This document shows positions 15,221 through 24,314 of a DNA stretch of 36,461 nt, piece after piece (within the stretch, counting starts at the first letter, position 1; every line of letters begins with the position of its first letter). Both the position numbers and the translations under genes were made by a program. This DNA comes from Clostridia bacterium (GTDB lineage: Bacteria > Bacillota > Clostridia > Oscillospirales > CAG-272). The notes beneath the pieces were generated by a model that had not been told where the DNA came from, made no database searches, and saw nothing but the letters and a program-made list of their open reading frames with translations. The stretch covers positions 1-36,461 of the forward strand of contig JAFWYJ010000022.1 of assembly GCA_017517745.1 (NCBI GenBank), read 5' to 3'.

Positions 15221-16498
15221 ATGGGAAATATCAAACGTTTTGAGCCATTTCCGAAAAAGGTATGGCTTGCAACACCGACCATGCATGGTGAGGAATTGAA
15301 GTACGTTACCGAAGCGTATGAATCCAACTGGATGAGCACCGTCGGAGAAAACATCAATGAGGTCGAGCGCATCGCTGCCGAAAAGGCAGAGATGAAGTAT
15401 GCCGTGGGCTTGTCCTGCTGCACTGCCGCTTTGCACCTCGCGGTCAAACTTGCGGGCGAGCGACTCTACGGAAAGCCCGCGATCAGCCACGGCGCATTGG
15501 AAGGGAAGAGAGTTTTTTGCTCTGACATGACCTTTGACGCGACGCTGAATCCCGTGGTTTACGAGGGCGGAATTCCCGTCTTCATCGACACCGAGGCGGA
15601 CTCCTGGAACATGGATCCGGTCGCGTTGGAGAAGGCGTTTGAACTCTATCCCGACGTGAAGCTGGTCGTCTCTGCCGAGTTGTACGGCTTCCCCGGAAGA
15701 ATGGATCGCATCAAGGAAATCTGCGACAAGCACGGCGCGCTGTTGATTGAGGATGCCGCCGAGGCGATGGGCGCGACGATCGACGGAAGACAGTGCGGCT
15801 CGTTCGGTGATTATTCCGCCATCAGCTACAACGGAAACAAGATCATCACCGGTTCCGCGGGCGGTTGCCTCTTGACCAATGACCTCGAGGCGGCAAACAA
15901 GGTTCGCAAATGGTCGACGCAGGCAAGAGAAAACGCGCCTTGGTATCAGCACGAGGAGGTTGGCTACAACTACCGCATGAGCAACGTCGTGGCGGGTGTC
16001 GTTCGTGGACAGTATCCTCACCTGGAGGAGCACATCGCACAGAAAAAGGCGGTTTACGAGAGATACCGCGACGGTTTCCGCGGTCTTCCCGTGCAGATGA
16101 ATCCGATCACGGAGGGAACCGAGCCGAACTACTGGCTGTCCGCCATGATCATCGATCGGGACTATATGTGCCGACAGGTCAGAGACGACTCGAAGGCGCT
16201 TTACGTCAAGGAGGCGGGAAAGACCTGCCCGACCGAGATCTTGGATCTTTTGGTGAGCCGCAACGCGGAGGGCAGACCGATCTGGAAGCCGATGCACATG
16301 CAGCCGATGTACCGCATGCACGAGTTCATCACCCGAGAGGGAAGCGGACGATGCAGAACCAACGCTTATATCGCGGGCGGTTGCGCCGACGTTGGAGCCG
16401 ACATCTTCGACCGCGGCCTGTGTCTGCCGAGTGACAACAAGATGACCGTCGAGGAGCAGGACCGCGTGATCGAGATCATCAGAAGCTGCTTCGAATAA
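15221..16498 (+). CDS. DegT/DnrJ/EryC1-family sugar aminotransferase
   Basis: 425-aa PLP-dependent aminotransferase that converts a keto-sugar nucleotide to an amino sugar. The PLP lysine lies in SYNGNKIITGSAGG; EDAAEAMGA and the N-terminal ESNWMSTVGENINEVE are family hallmarks. The closest role by memory is the 4-aminotransferase of bacillosamine-type synthesis (PglE-like), but the substrate is not certain. I chose the ATG at 15221, seven nt after AAGGAG; the ATG at 15215 is only 1 nt from it. No sugar-nucleotide dehydratase is encoded nearby, so its substrate must come from elsewhere. Confidence 0.88.
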   Translation: MGNIKRFEPFPKKVWLATPTMHGEELKYVTEAYESNWMSTVGENINEVERIAAEKAEMKYAVGLSCCTAALHLAVKLAGERLYGKPAISHGALEGKRVFCSDMTFDATLNPVVYEGGIPVFIDTEADSWNMDPVALEKAFELYPDVKLVVSAELYGFPGRMDRIKEICDKHGALLIEDAAEAMGATIDGRQCGSFGDYSAISYNGNKIITGSAGGCLLTNDLEAANKVRKWSTQARENAPWYQHEEVGYNYRMSNVVAGVVRGQYPHLEEHIAQKKAVYERYRDGFRGLPVQMNPITEGTEPNYWLSAMIIDRDYMCRQVRDDSKALYVKEAGKTCPTEILDLLVSRNAEGRPIWKPMHMQPMYRMHEFITREGSGRCRTNAYIAGGCADVGADIFDRGLCLPSDNKMTVEEQDRVIEIIRSCFE

Positions 16499-16522
16499 AA
16501 TACATAGACAGAGAGTGAAAAA

Positions 16523-17242
16523 ATGAAAGCATTGAATTTGTTTTTGAAGAGAGCATTTGACATTACAGTCAGCTTGGTGGGAATTCTGTTCATGATCGCC
16601 ATTCCCATTTTGATCATCGTTCCGATCTTGATCAAGCTTACCTCCAAAGGTCCGGTCTTTTTCAAACAGAAAAGAATCGGAAAAAACGGCAAGGTCTTTA
16701 CGATGTATAAATTCCGCACGATGATCACCGAGCAATACGACAAGAACGGCGTGGAGATCATGTCGGAGAACCGTATTACGAAGATCGGCAAGATCCTGAG
16801 AAAAACGAGCCTGGATGAGCTTCCGCAGCTCTTCAACGTGCTCAACGGTTCGATGAGTATCATCGGTCCGCGTCCGATGTTGGACTATCAAGCTCCCCGT
16901 TGCATTGGCGAGGAAAACCTTCGCTTTGAAATGAGACCCGGACTGACGGGCTTGGCACAGGTGAAGGGACGCAACAACATCCAGTGGGAAGAAAGAATTC
17001 AATATGACATCGAATACGTGAAGACCTTCACGTTTTGGCTGGATATTGTGATTCTCTTCAAGACCGTCTTCCTTGTTTTCAAAAAGCAGGGAACCGACGT
17101 CAAGCCCGAATACCGCGGTGTCAGCCGTTTCTCGAAGTATTACGTTCCCGAGGAACACGCCGAGGCACAATCCGAAGCACAGCCCGAAGCACAGCCGGAG
17201 GCGCAGGAAGAGGTTGTCGGCGCCGCGGAGACGCAAAAGTAA
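16523..17242 (+). CDS. Monotopic phosphoglycosyl transferase with repetitive C-terminal tail
   Basis: 239-aa bacterial sugar transferase that moves a phosphosugar from a nucleotide sugar to undecaprenyl phosphate, the first committed step of oligosaccharide assembly. It has the N-terminal re-entrant hydrophobic helix (about 12-38), KFRTM, the catalytic Asp-Glu in TSLDELPQLFN, and IIGPRPML. Small size fits the PglC-like or EpsL-like class. The C-terminus is unusual: residues 214-229 are four EAQx units, ending a Glu/Gln/Ala-rich extension with no catalytic features. Same operon as the aminotransferase, 24 nt downstream. Confidence 0.92.
   Translation: MKALNLFLKRAFDITVSLVGILFMIAIPILIIVPILIKLTSKGPVFFKQKRIGKNGKVFTMYKFRTMITEQYDKNGVEIMSENRITKIGKILRKTSLDELPQLFNVLNGSMSIIGPRPMLDYQAPRCIGEENLRFEMRPGLTGLAQVKGRNNIQWEERIQYDIEYVKTFTFWLDIVILFKTVFLVFKKQGTDVKPEYRGVSRFSKYYVPEEHAEAQSEAQPEAQPEAQEEVVGAAETQK
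17162..17209 (+). repeat. Four 12-nt tandem repeats encoding EAQ(S/P/E)
   Basis: Four in-frame 12-nt units of the GAAGCACAGCCC type encode EAQS, EAQP, EAQP and EAQE at the end of the sugar transferase. Units 2 and 3 differ by one base. Copy number may vary between strains by slippage. Confidence 0.85.
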
Positions 17243-17387
17243 AATCAAGAGATTTCTCAAACGCTGCGGAGAGAGATTCTATTACATATCGTTCGACCGC
17301 ACAAGCCCGCCACCCGATCGAAGCCTTCTTCGCGGGAACGGAGTCCTTTGTTAACACACGAACAAATATAGGAAAAGGTGAAGAATT

Positions 17388-18629
17388 ATGAGTAAGCAAT
17401 TAAAGGCATTGGTCATTGCCGGCGGCATTTCGCAGGCGGCACTGATCACAGATTTGAAAAACCGAGGCATTTATACCATTCTTGTAGATAAGAATCCGAA
17501 AGCATACGCCGTTCCTTTCGCAGATGCTTTTTATCCGATTTCCACGTTGGACGAGGAAGCGATCAAGCAACTCGCCATCGACGAGAAGGTCGACATGGTT
17601 TTGACCGCCTGCGCCGATCAGGTTCTTCTGGTTGTGGCAAAGGTTTCGGAGGAGCTGGGACTGCCGTGCTATATCGATTACAAGACGGCGCTGTTGGTAT
17701 CCGACAAGCAGTACATGAAGGCAATCTTTGAGGAAAACGGCATCCCGACGGCAAAGCACGTTGTGATGGCAGAGCTGGACGAGGAGAAGATCACCGTGTT
17801 TGAGTATCCTCTCATCGTCAAGCCGGTGGATTGCTACAGCTCGCGCGGCGTGAGAAAGGTGGAGAACATTGAGGAGTTGAGATCCGCCTTTGCCGAAGCG
17901 GTTGCTTTGAGCAGAACGAAAACCGCGATCGTCGAGGAATTCTGTGAAGGCATCGAGCTGACGGTCGACGTTTACGTCGAAGAGGGCAAGGCGCACGTGC
18001 TGACCACCTCCGTGAGCGATAAGATCGCGGCAGACGACAGATTCGTCATTTACCGCACCAAGAATCCCGCTTCGATCTCGAAGGAAATCGAAGAGAAGGT
18101 TGCCGTGGCTTGCCAGCAGATCGCCGAAGCCTTCGGAATCAAGAATAGCCCCATGCTCGTCCAGCTGATCACCAACGGACGTCGCATCGACGTTTTGGAA
18201 TTCTGCGCGAGAACCGGCGGCTGCATCAAGTATCAGCTGATCAAAAAGGCATCCGGTTTTGACGTCATTGCCGCAGTTGCGGATCTGACGCTCGGCATCA
18301 AGCCGCACGTGGGCGAGCTGAAGGCAGAAAGCAAGTACATCGTCAATACCTTCCTTTATTGCGATCCCGGCGTGTTTGACCACGTGGAGGGATTGGAGGA
18401 GCTGATGCAGGAAAAGGTGATCACCGAATATGCGGTGTTTGCGCATCAGGGCAGAAAGTACACCGACATCACCTGCAGCGGCGACCGTGTTTGCAGCTTC
18501 ACGATTCAGGATGACAGCGTGGAAGAATTGAACAAGAAGAACGAGTACGTATTGAGTCGCATTGCGGTTCGCGATCAGGACGGAAAAGATATCCTGCGCA
18601 GGGATCTCGTAAAATCCATCGAATTTTGA
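17388..18629 (+). CDS. ATP-grasp family ligase-like protein in glycan operon
   Basis: 413-aa protein of the carbamoyl-phosphate-synthetase-like ATP-grasp superfamily. An N-terminal Rossmann-like region (ALVIAGGISQAALITDLKNRG) precedes the ATP-grasp core: PLIVKPVDCYSSRGVRKV is the nucleotide loop, IVEEFCEGIELTVDVYV the central strand, and VLEFCARTGGC the metal-binding end. Such enzymes usually form amide bonds through acyl phosphates. In this operon, beside an amino-sugar transaminase, it might acylate the sugar amine with an amino or organic acid; that is inference. It starts 145 nt after the transferase behind AAAAGGTGA; the gap holds no gene I can support. Confidence 0.82.
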   Translation: MSKQLKALVIAGGISQAALITDLKNRGIYTILVDKNPKAYAVPFADAFYPISTLDEEAIKQLAIDEKVDMVLTACADQVLLVVAKVSEELGLPCYIDYKTALLVSDKQYMKAIFEENGIPTAKHVVMAELDEEKITVFEYPLIVKPVDCYSSRGVRKVENIEELRSAFAEAVALSRTKTAIVEEFCEGIELTVDVYVEEGKAHVLTTSVSDKIAADDRFVIYRTKNPASISKEIEEKVAVACQQIAEAFGIKNSPMLVQLITNGRRIDVLEFCARTGGCIKYQLIKKASGFDVIAAVADLTLGIKPHVGELKAESKYIVNTFLYCDPGVFDHVEGLEELMQEKVITEYAVFAHQGRKYTDITCSGDRVCSFTIQDDSVEELNKKNEYVLSRIAVRDQDGKDILRRDLVKSIEF

Positions 18630-18639
18630 GGAACAACAA

Positions 18640-19797
18640 ATGAAAAAGAAGATTTGTTTTGTAACGACGATTGCCGCCAGCCTTCGCACGTTTTTGCTGA
18701 AGACTGCCGAGGCACTGTATGAGACGGGCGAGTTTGAGATCTATTTCATGGCAAAGCCCGATCCCGAAATTGAAAAGGAGTTTCCCGAATTCGTGCATTT
18801 CATTCCGATCCAAATGAAGCGCGGAATCGATTTCAGCCTGTTCAAGGTGATTGGACAGATGAAAAAGATCTTCGTTCGGGAAAAATTTGACATCGTTCAG
18901 TATTTCACGCCGAACGCCTCCTTCTACGCTTCCACCGCGGCAAAGCGCGCCAAGGTTCCGCACCGTATCTACACACAGTGGGGAATGGTTTACGTCGGAT
19001 TTTCCGGCATCAAGAGAAAGATCTTCAAAATGCTGGAGAAGAAGACTTGCACCAATTCGACCTACATCGAGGTGGAAAACAGAGCCAATCTGCGATTTAG
19101 CCACGAAGAGGGACTTTATCCCGAGAGCAAGGGCGTTGTTATCGGCAACGGAAGCGCTGCGGGTGTCTCTTTGGAAAGATACGACGTCTCGAAGCGTGAG
19201 GAATTCAGAGCCGCCGTGCGCGAAAAACATCAGATTCCCGAGAACCATTTCGTGTTTGGTTTCATGGGCCGCGTGACGCGCGACAAGGGCGTGAACGAGC
19301 TGCTGGCCGCCGCGAAAAAAATGCTTGAGCAGCACGATGACGTGACGTTTTTGATCGCAGGCGCTTTGAGTGAGACCAACGTGTCCACCTTGGATCAAGA
19401 GTTGTATGCTTGGGCAAAGGAGTGTCCGAACGTGATCTTTGCGGGCAGAACGCCCACTCCGGAGCAGTATTATGCGGCAATGGATTGCTACGTCATGCCC
19501 AGCTACCGTGAGGGATTCGGCATGACCATCATCGAGGCACAAGGCATGATGACACCGGTTGTGATTTCGGACATCACCGGTCACGAGGACACGATGAAGC
19601 CGAACGAGTCCGGCCTTTGTGTGCAGGTTCGAAGCAGTGATGCTTTGTTTGGCGCGATGACAGAAATGTATCAAAATCCCGAGAAATGTCTCGAAATGGG
19701 CAGAGTCGGCCGTGAATACGTAGAGAGTTCTTTTGAGCAGAAAAAATTGATCGGATTGATCGTAGAAGCAAGAAAGAAAATCATTGGAAAAGCTTGA
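18640..19797 (+). CDS. Family 4 glycosyltransferase
   Basis: 385-aa GT-B-fold retaining glycosyltransferase. The C-terminal donor-binding half begins at FGFMGRVTRDKGVNELL and contains the E-x7-E motif in YREGFGMTIIEAQGM, followed by VVISDITGHEDTM. The N-terminal half (KKKICFVTTIAASLRTFLLK) binds the acceptor. No membrane span, so it works at the cytoplasmic face, probably adding one sugar to the lipid-linked intermediate. It follows the ATP-grasp gene by 10 nt with GAGGAAC. Donor and linkage are unknown. Confidence 0.93.
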   Translation: MKKKICFVTTIAASLRTFLLKTAEALYETGEFEIYFMAKPDPEIEKEFPEFVHFIPIQMKRGIDFSLFKVIGQMKKIFVREKFDIVQYFTPNASFYASTAAKRAKVPHRIYTQWGMVYVGFSGIKRKIFKMLEKKTCTNSTYIEVENRANLRFSHEEGLYPESKGVVIGNGSAAGVSLERYDVSKREEFRAAVREKHQIPENHFVFGFMGRVTRDKGVNELLAAAKKMLEQHDDVTFLIAGALSETNVSTLDQELYAWAKECPNVIFAGRTPTPEQYYAAMDCYVMPSYREGFGMTIIEAQGMMTPVVISDITGHEDTMKPNESGLCVQVRSSDALFGAMTEMYQNPEKCLEMGRVGREYVESSFEQKKLIGLIVEARKKIIGKA

Positions 19798-19812
19798 TGC
19801 GAGGGGAATAAC

Positions 19813-20610
19813 ATGCCAAGAGTAAGTGTATTGATGGGTGTTTACAATTGTGCCAAAACAGTCGAGGCGTCGATTGAAGCCATTCAAAAGCAGACCTTCA
19901 CCGATTGGGAATTCATCATTTGCGATGACGGCTCTGCCGATGACAGCGTCAGCGTTGTGAAAAAATGCGCCGAGGCGGACAGCAGAATTATTTTCATCCA
20001 AAACGATAAAAACCACGGACTTCCTTATACGCTCAACCATTGCCTGAAATATGCGAGCGGAGAATACTGTGCCCGTATGGACGCGGATGATCTGTGCGAT
20101 CCCACTCGTTTTGAAAAACAGGTGAAGTTTTTGGATGAGCATCCCGAATTCGGATTCGTTTGCACCAGAATGAAGCGCTTTGACGAGCGAGGCTTTTATG
20201 AGCTGAACAAGGGACCCGGAAAGATTCAGCCCACCAAAAAGGATCTGATCAAGGGTTCTCCCTTCAGCCATGCTTCGGCGATGATCAGAAAAACGGCGTA
20301 CGATGCCGTGGAGGGATACAGAGACATCCCTCAGATCCAGGGCGACGAGGACTACGATCTTTGGTTCCGTTTGTACGCGAAGAACATCTTCGGCTACAAT
20401 CTTCAGGATGAATTGTATTTCTTCTTCGACGGACGCGATGCTTCCAAGAGAAGAACCATGAAAAGACGCCTTCATGAGGCGTGGGTGAGAAAAGAAGGGT
20501 ATAAGGCACTGAAAGCCCCGATTTGGAGCTATGTTTATGCCGTGAAGCCGATTCTTCTTGCGCTGATCCCCAAATTTATTTACGACAGGCTGCGAAAAAA
20601 AGGTAGGTGA
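19813..20610 (+). CDS. Family 2 glycosyltransferase
   Basis: 265-aa GT-A-fold inverting glycosyltransferase. The N-terminus PRVSVLMGVYNCAKTVEASI with ICDDGSADDS binds the nucleotide, MDADD is the metal-binding DxD-type motif, and QGDEDYDLWFRLY carries the conserved ED and W of the acceptor site. A hydrophobic helix near the end (about 245-258) may touch the membrane. It sits 15 nt after the GT4 gene, and the next gene starts 6 nt after its stop. Probably adds a second sugar to the repeat unit. Confidence 0.93.
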   Translation: MPRVSVLMGVYNCAKTVEASIEAIQKQTFTDWEFIICDDGSADDSVSVVKKCAEADSRIIFIQNDKNHGLPYTLNHCLKYASGEYCARMDADDLCDPTRFEKQVKFLDEHPEFGFVCTRMKRFDERGFYELNKGPGKIQPTKKDLIKGSPFSHASAMIRKTAYDAVEGYRDIPQIQGDEDYDLWFRLYAKNIFGYNLQDELYFFFDGRDASKRRTMKRRLHEAWVRKEGYKALKAPIWSYVYAVKPILLALIPKFIYDRLRKKGR

Positions 20611-20616
20611 TTGATT

Positions 20617-21738
20617 GTGAATTGGATATATTTAGCATTCCTTGTTTCGCTCGTATTTGCAATATTGTCCGAAAACAGGGTGCGCTTTGTATTATCAACT
20701 TCACCCTCTTCTCCGTTCCATGCAAAACATCGAAATTACAGTCGACCGTTTGTTTTTCTCTTTTTCGCGGTTCTTCTGTTTGTGGTGGCATGCCGTGAGG
20801 GCTTTATCGATACGCCTGACTATATTTATATGTATAAACAAATCGGTCCCAGAATCGAAAACGTTTTCAACGAGACCGTTCCGCGTGTCGAGAAAGGATA
20901 TTTGCTCATCACCGCGCTGCTGAATATGATTTCCACGGATCCGCAGATCTTGCTGATCACCTTCGGCACCATCACGATCTTTTTCTTCAGCCTCGTGATT
21001 GTGCGATATTCGGAAAAAATGTCCTTTTCCTTGATTCTGTTCGTTTGCAATCTGTGGATCTCCTGCATGAACGGACTCAGACAGATCTTTGTGGCAAGCA
21101 TCATCTCTTTTTTGGGAGCGCTGCTGATTTCCGCAAAGACCACCAAAAGAAAAATCATTTTGTTTGTCGCGTTGGCACTGCTTTTGAGCACGATTCACAC
21201 CTCCATCCTCTTGGTCATCCCTTTTTACTTTATGGCGAAGGGAAAATTCTTGAACAAATGGGTGGTCGCCGGATATCTGTTCGGATTGCTTTTGCTGATG
21301 TTTCCGCCTTTGTATGAATTTGCCTTCAAAACCTTCACGTCGGGAACGTCATACGCCAACATGATCGATTCCGAGTCGACAATGGGTGCGCTGCGCTTGC
21401 TGATTTCCGCGGCGCCGGTTGTGCTTTGCCTGATCTACCGCTTTTCACAAAAGAACGCGGAGATCGCCGACACCGATGCTTGGATGATGAACTTGATGCT
21501 CTTTGGCTTCTTGTTCTCTCTCTTGTCCTTGAAAATGGTGTATTTCGCAAGAATGCGCATGTATTTTAATATCTTTTCGACAATTACCTTGCCCTACGTT
21601 GTCAATCGGCTGTTTTCCAAAAAATATCGCAACGTGATGATATGGATCATCAATTTCCTTTATATTGCGGTATTTATCTATCAGCTTGGCGCATACGGTG
21701 ACGAGGTGACGAATTTCCGTCTCTTCTTTGAGGTCTGA
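20617..21738 (+). CDS. EpsG-like polysaccharide polymerase (Wzy role)
   Basis: 373-aa integral membrane protein with about ten predicted helices. The ACREGFIDTPDYIYMYKQI segment after the second helix resembles the conserved loop of EpsG/Wzy-type polymerases, and the LWISCMNGLRQIFVASII stretch also fits. In a Wzy-type pathway it would join repeat units on the outer face. I take GTG at 20617 as start, seven nt after AGGTAGGTG; TTG at 20611 is too close to that site. Polymerases are poorly conserved, so the call rests on topology, the loop and context between a glycosyltransferase and a flippase. Confidence 0.8.
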   Translation: MNWIYLAFLVSLVFAILSENRVRFVLSTSPSSPFHAKHRNYSRPFVFLFFAVLLFVVACREGFIDTPDYIYMYKQIGPRIENVFNETVPRVEKGYLLITALLNMISTDPQILLITFGTITIFFFSLVIVRYSEKMSFSLILFVCNLWISCMNGLRQIFVASIISFLGALLISAKTTKRKIILFVALALLLSTIHTSILLVIPFYFMAKGKFLNKWVVAGYLFGLLLLMFPPLYEFAFKTFTSGTSYANMIDSESTMGALRLLISAAPVVLCLIYRFSQKNAEIADTDAWMMNLMLFGFLFSLLSLKMVYFARMRMYFNIFSTITLPYVVNRLFSKKYRNVMIWIINFLYIAVFIYQLGAYGDEVTNFRLFFEV

Positions 21739-21771
21739 TAACGGCTTTTAAAAGTAGAAAAAGGAGGAATA

Positions 21772-23250
21772 ATGGCATCTTCAAATCAAGCAGAAAAAGG
21801 CTATAGAATTGCCAAAAACTATGCGTATAGTCTGCTGTACCAAATTTTCACAATCATCACACCGCTGATCACAACACCCTATATTTCGCGTGTGTTGGGA
21901 GCCGCCAACATCGGTATTTTCGGCTACGTAGAGTCGATTGGCGTGTACTTCATCATGATGGGAAATTTTGGATTTCCATTCCTGGGGCAGAGAGAGATTG
22001 CGTACACTTCGGATGACCTTGAGAAACGAAGTCAACGATTTGCCGACATCATGCTCGGAAAAACCTTCTTCCTCTCGATCGCATTGGTTGCTTATATCAT
22101 TTTTTCGCTCTTTTTCGCAAAAGATAATAAGATCATCTTCCTGAGCTTTGCGCTCGGTATTATTGCGGATCTGTTGCAAGCGGGGTGGTTTTTCCAAGGC
22201 ATTGAGGACTTCCGCACCACCGTCATCCGCAACTTCATCATCAAGATCACGTCGATTGTCAGTATTTTCCTCTTTGTCAAAACAGCGAATGATCTGCTGA
22301 TCTATTCGTTGTTGCTCAACGGCGCGAACGTCATCGGAAATCTGTTTGTCGTCTTTGCACTGCGCAACAAGATTTCGCTCAAGAATTATAAGGTCAGTAT
22401 GAAGCGCGTTTTCTCCTTTGTGAAGCCCGCGCTCATTCTGGCAATTCCTTATTATATTTCTTCGGTGTATGCCGTGATCGACAAAACGATGATCGGATCG
22501 CTTTGCAATTATTCCGAGGTTGGATACTACGAGCAGTCACAAAAAATCATCAAATTTTCGTTGGCGCTCGTCACCGCGCTCGGAACGGTATTCATGCCGA
22601 GAATCGCCAAAGAAGTCAAAAGCCGGGATCGGGAAAGTGTCAAATTGCTCCTCTCAAAGGGCATTGATGCGATTTTGCTGATCTCATTCCCCCTGTGTGC
22701 GGGATTGCTTTGCGTCGGCGAAATGATGACGCCGTGGTTCTTCGGTGCGGGCTTTGAACCGGTTGGAGTCTTGATCATGACCTTTGCGCCGATGGCGCTT
22801 TTCCTGGGGTTGAATTCTTTCCTGGGAGATCAGTATCTGGCGGCAGCCAAGAAGGAAAAACTTTTGACGATCGCCATCCTCGTCGGTGTTGTCATAAACG
22901 TCATTGTAAACGCGATTTTGATTCCGAAGCTCGCTTCACTTGGTGCCGCGATCGCGACTGTCACGTCGGAGTTCTGTAAGTTGATTTTCCTGATGATTTG
23001 CCTCAGAGGCGTTGTCGAGGTGAAGCATCTGCTGCTCACCGCACTCAAGTGCTTGCTCTTGACGCTTCCGATGTTTGCCGTCGGAGTGATTACCAGACAA
23101 ACCATTTTCTCGGAGTATTCGATCACCAACACGCTGTTGCTTGTTGTTCTGTGCTGTGTCGTTTACTTCTGCACGTTGGTGGTGACGAAAAACGAATTTG
23201 TCATGGCGTTCTTTGATCTTGTAAAGAAGAAGCTTCACAAAAAATCTTGA
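21772..23250 (+). CDS. Lipid-linked oligosaccharide flippase (Wzx-type, MOP superfamily)
   Basis: 492-aa polytopic membrane protein with about 12-14 helices. The N-terminus (YAYSLLYQIFTIITPLITTP, then YISRVLGAANIGIFGY) is characteristic of Wzx/RfbX flippases, as are GNFGFPFLGQREIAY and the central DKTMIGSLCNYSEVGYYEQSQ. It moves the undecaprenyl-linked glycan to the outer face. AAGGAGG lies 5 nt before the ATG, the strongest binding site in this operon. Last gene of the glycan operon; no clear terminator follows, only A/T-rich sequence before the lysR promoter. Confidence 0.94.
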   Translation: MASSNQAEKGYRIAKNYAYSLLYQIFTIITPLITTPYISRVLGAANIGIFGYVESIGVYFIMMGNFGFPFLGQREIAYTSDDLEKRSQRFADIMLGKTFFLSIALVAYIIFSLFFAKDNKIIFLSFALGIIADLLQAGWFFQGIEDFRTTVIRNFIIKITSIVSIFLFVKTANDLLIYSLLLNGANVIGNLFVVFALRNKISLKNYKVSMKRVFSFVKPALILAIPYYISSVYAVIDKTMIGSLCNYSEVGYYEQSQKIIKFSLALVTALGTVFMPRIAKEVKSRDRESVKLLLSKGIDAILLISFPLCAGLLCVGEMMTPWFFGAGFEPVGVLIMTFAPMALFLGLNSFLGDQYLAAAKKEKLLTIAILVGVVINVIVNAILIPKLASLGAAIATVTSEFCKLIFLMICLRGVVEVKHLLLTALKCLLLTLPMFAVGVITRQTIFSEYSITNTLLLVVLCCVVYFCTLVVTKNEFVMAFFDLVKKKLHKKS

Positions 23251-23296
23251 TCGCGGTGACGAAGAAAAGAAATTTTAAAAAAATTTAAAAAAACTC

Positions 23297-23325
23297 TTGA
23301 CAATACGTGGCAAGTGTGTTATAAT
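23297..23325 (+). promoter_or_regulatory. Consensus promoter of lysR gene
   Basis: TTGACA (23297-23302) and TATAAT (23320-23325), 17-bp spacing, with extended TGT before the -10. About 70 nt of leader follow. Confidence 0.9.
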
Positions 23326-23402
23326 TACGAGGCAATGGGATGCATAGCCTAAAAATTATAACAGGCTTGCCGCGTTTTTGTATGAGAGGAAGGTGTTGGC
23401 AG

Positions 23403-24314
23403 TTGAATATGAAGCAGCTGAAATACGTGCTTGTTCTTGCGAATGCGGGCACGTTTTCCAAAGCCGCTGATCTTTTGAGCATTTCGCAGCCGTCATTGAG
23501 TCAGTATGTCAAAAACATCGAAAAGGAACTTGGCATCGTGCTGTTTGACAGAACGGGCGGAAAGCTGAAGCTGACCGACGCCGGACACGTCTACATCGAA
23601 GCGGGTCGCAAGATCTTGGATCTGGAAAAGCAAATGCAGGATCAATTTGCCGATCTGGCATCGCACAAAATCGGAAGGATTACGGTTGGAACCACGCCGT
23701 TTCGAAGTGTTGGGATGATGCCGCTGATTGCCGCGGAATTCAAAAAGCAATACCCCGGTGTTTGCATCGTGGTGGATGAGAGGGGAGCTTATGAATTGCT
23801 TGAGGCATTGGAGCAGGCTGAAATCGACATGTGTGTCTGCCCGCTTCCCGAGGATACCACCTTGTTTGACTCCGAGATCATCATGGAAGAGGAGTTGGTG
23901 CTGGCGGTTCCCGCCGCACTGGCGGATCGCTTTCACGCAGAACAGACGGAGGATCGGAAATATCCGGTGATCGACGTGTTTGAATTGGAAGGGAAGCCCT
24001 TTGTCATGGTCACCGAAAATCAGATCATGCAAAAGACCTTGAACCGTCTTTGTCAGGAATATGACCTGCATTTGACGCAATCGGTTGTGGTAAAAAGCCT
24101 TGAGGCGCAGATCGCAATGGTGCAAAAGGGGCTTGGTTGCGCGCTGATTCCCACGGGAATTGAAAAAATTTCCGAGGGCAGCAAGGGAATTCTCTGTTTC
24201 TCTTTGAAGCAGATGCTCCCACGCCGAAAGATCGCCGTGCTTTACCGCAAGGACAAATATCTGTCGCAAGCCATGCGGGAGTTGATTGCGGTGATGCAGA
24301 AGATCGATTGGTAA
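23403..24314 (+). CDS. LysR-family transcriptional regulator
   Basis: About 303-aa LysR regulator. The N-terminal winged helix-turn-helix (MKQLKYVLVLANAGTFSKAA, then LLSISQPSLSQYVKNIEKEL) binds DNA; the periplasmic-binding-protein-like effector domain starts near RITVGTTPFRS. I place the start at TTG 23403, nine nt after AGGAAGG; ATG 23409 is the alternative (two residues shorter). An in-frame ATG at 23340 would overlap the leader and the binding site. It is transcribed in the same direction as the TRAP-type genes 105 nt downstream and probably controls them in response to the transported substrate; that is inference. Confidence 0.92.
   Translation: MNMKQLKYVLVLANAGTFSKAADLLSISQPSLSQYVKNIEKELGIVLFDRTGGKLKLTDAGHVYIEAGRKILDLEKQMQDQFADLASHKIGRITVGTTPFRSVGMMPLIAAEFKKQYPGVCIVVDERGAYELLEALEQAEIDMCVCPLPEDTTLFDSEIIMEEELVLAVPAALADRFHAEQTEDRKYPVIDVFELEGKPFVMVTENQIMQKTLNRLCQEYDLHLTQSVVVKSLEAQIAMVQKGLGCALIPTGIEKISEGSKGILCFSLKQMLPRRKIAVLYRKDKYLSQAMRELIAVMQKIDW

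Noticed and set aside
17162-17209. 12-nt repeats considered as a CRISPR-like array or assembly artefact
   Set aside because: Units are contiguous, in frame and slightly diverged, with no spacers; they are coding tandem repeats.
17243-17387. Possible short gene or remnant between the sugar transferase and ATP-grasp genes
   Set aside because: Frames here are short, without a binding site or resemblance to neighbours; probably just a long intercistronic leader.
15206-20475. Long minus-strand open frames opposite the glycan operon (15206-17260, 17400-18689, 18499-20475)
   Set aside because: Same antisense shadow effect; the plus-strand genes have clear catalytic motifs and ribosome binding sites.
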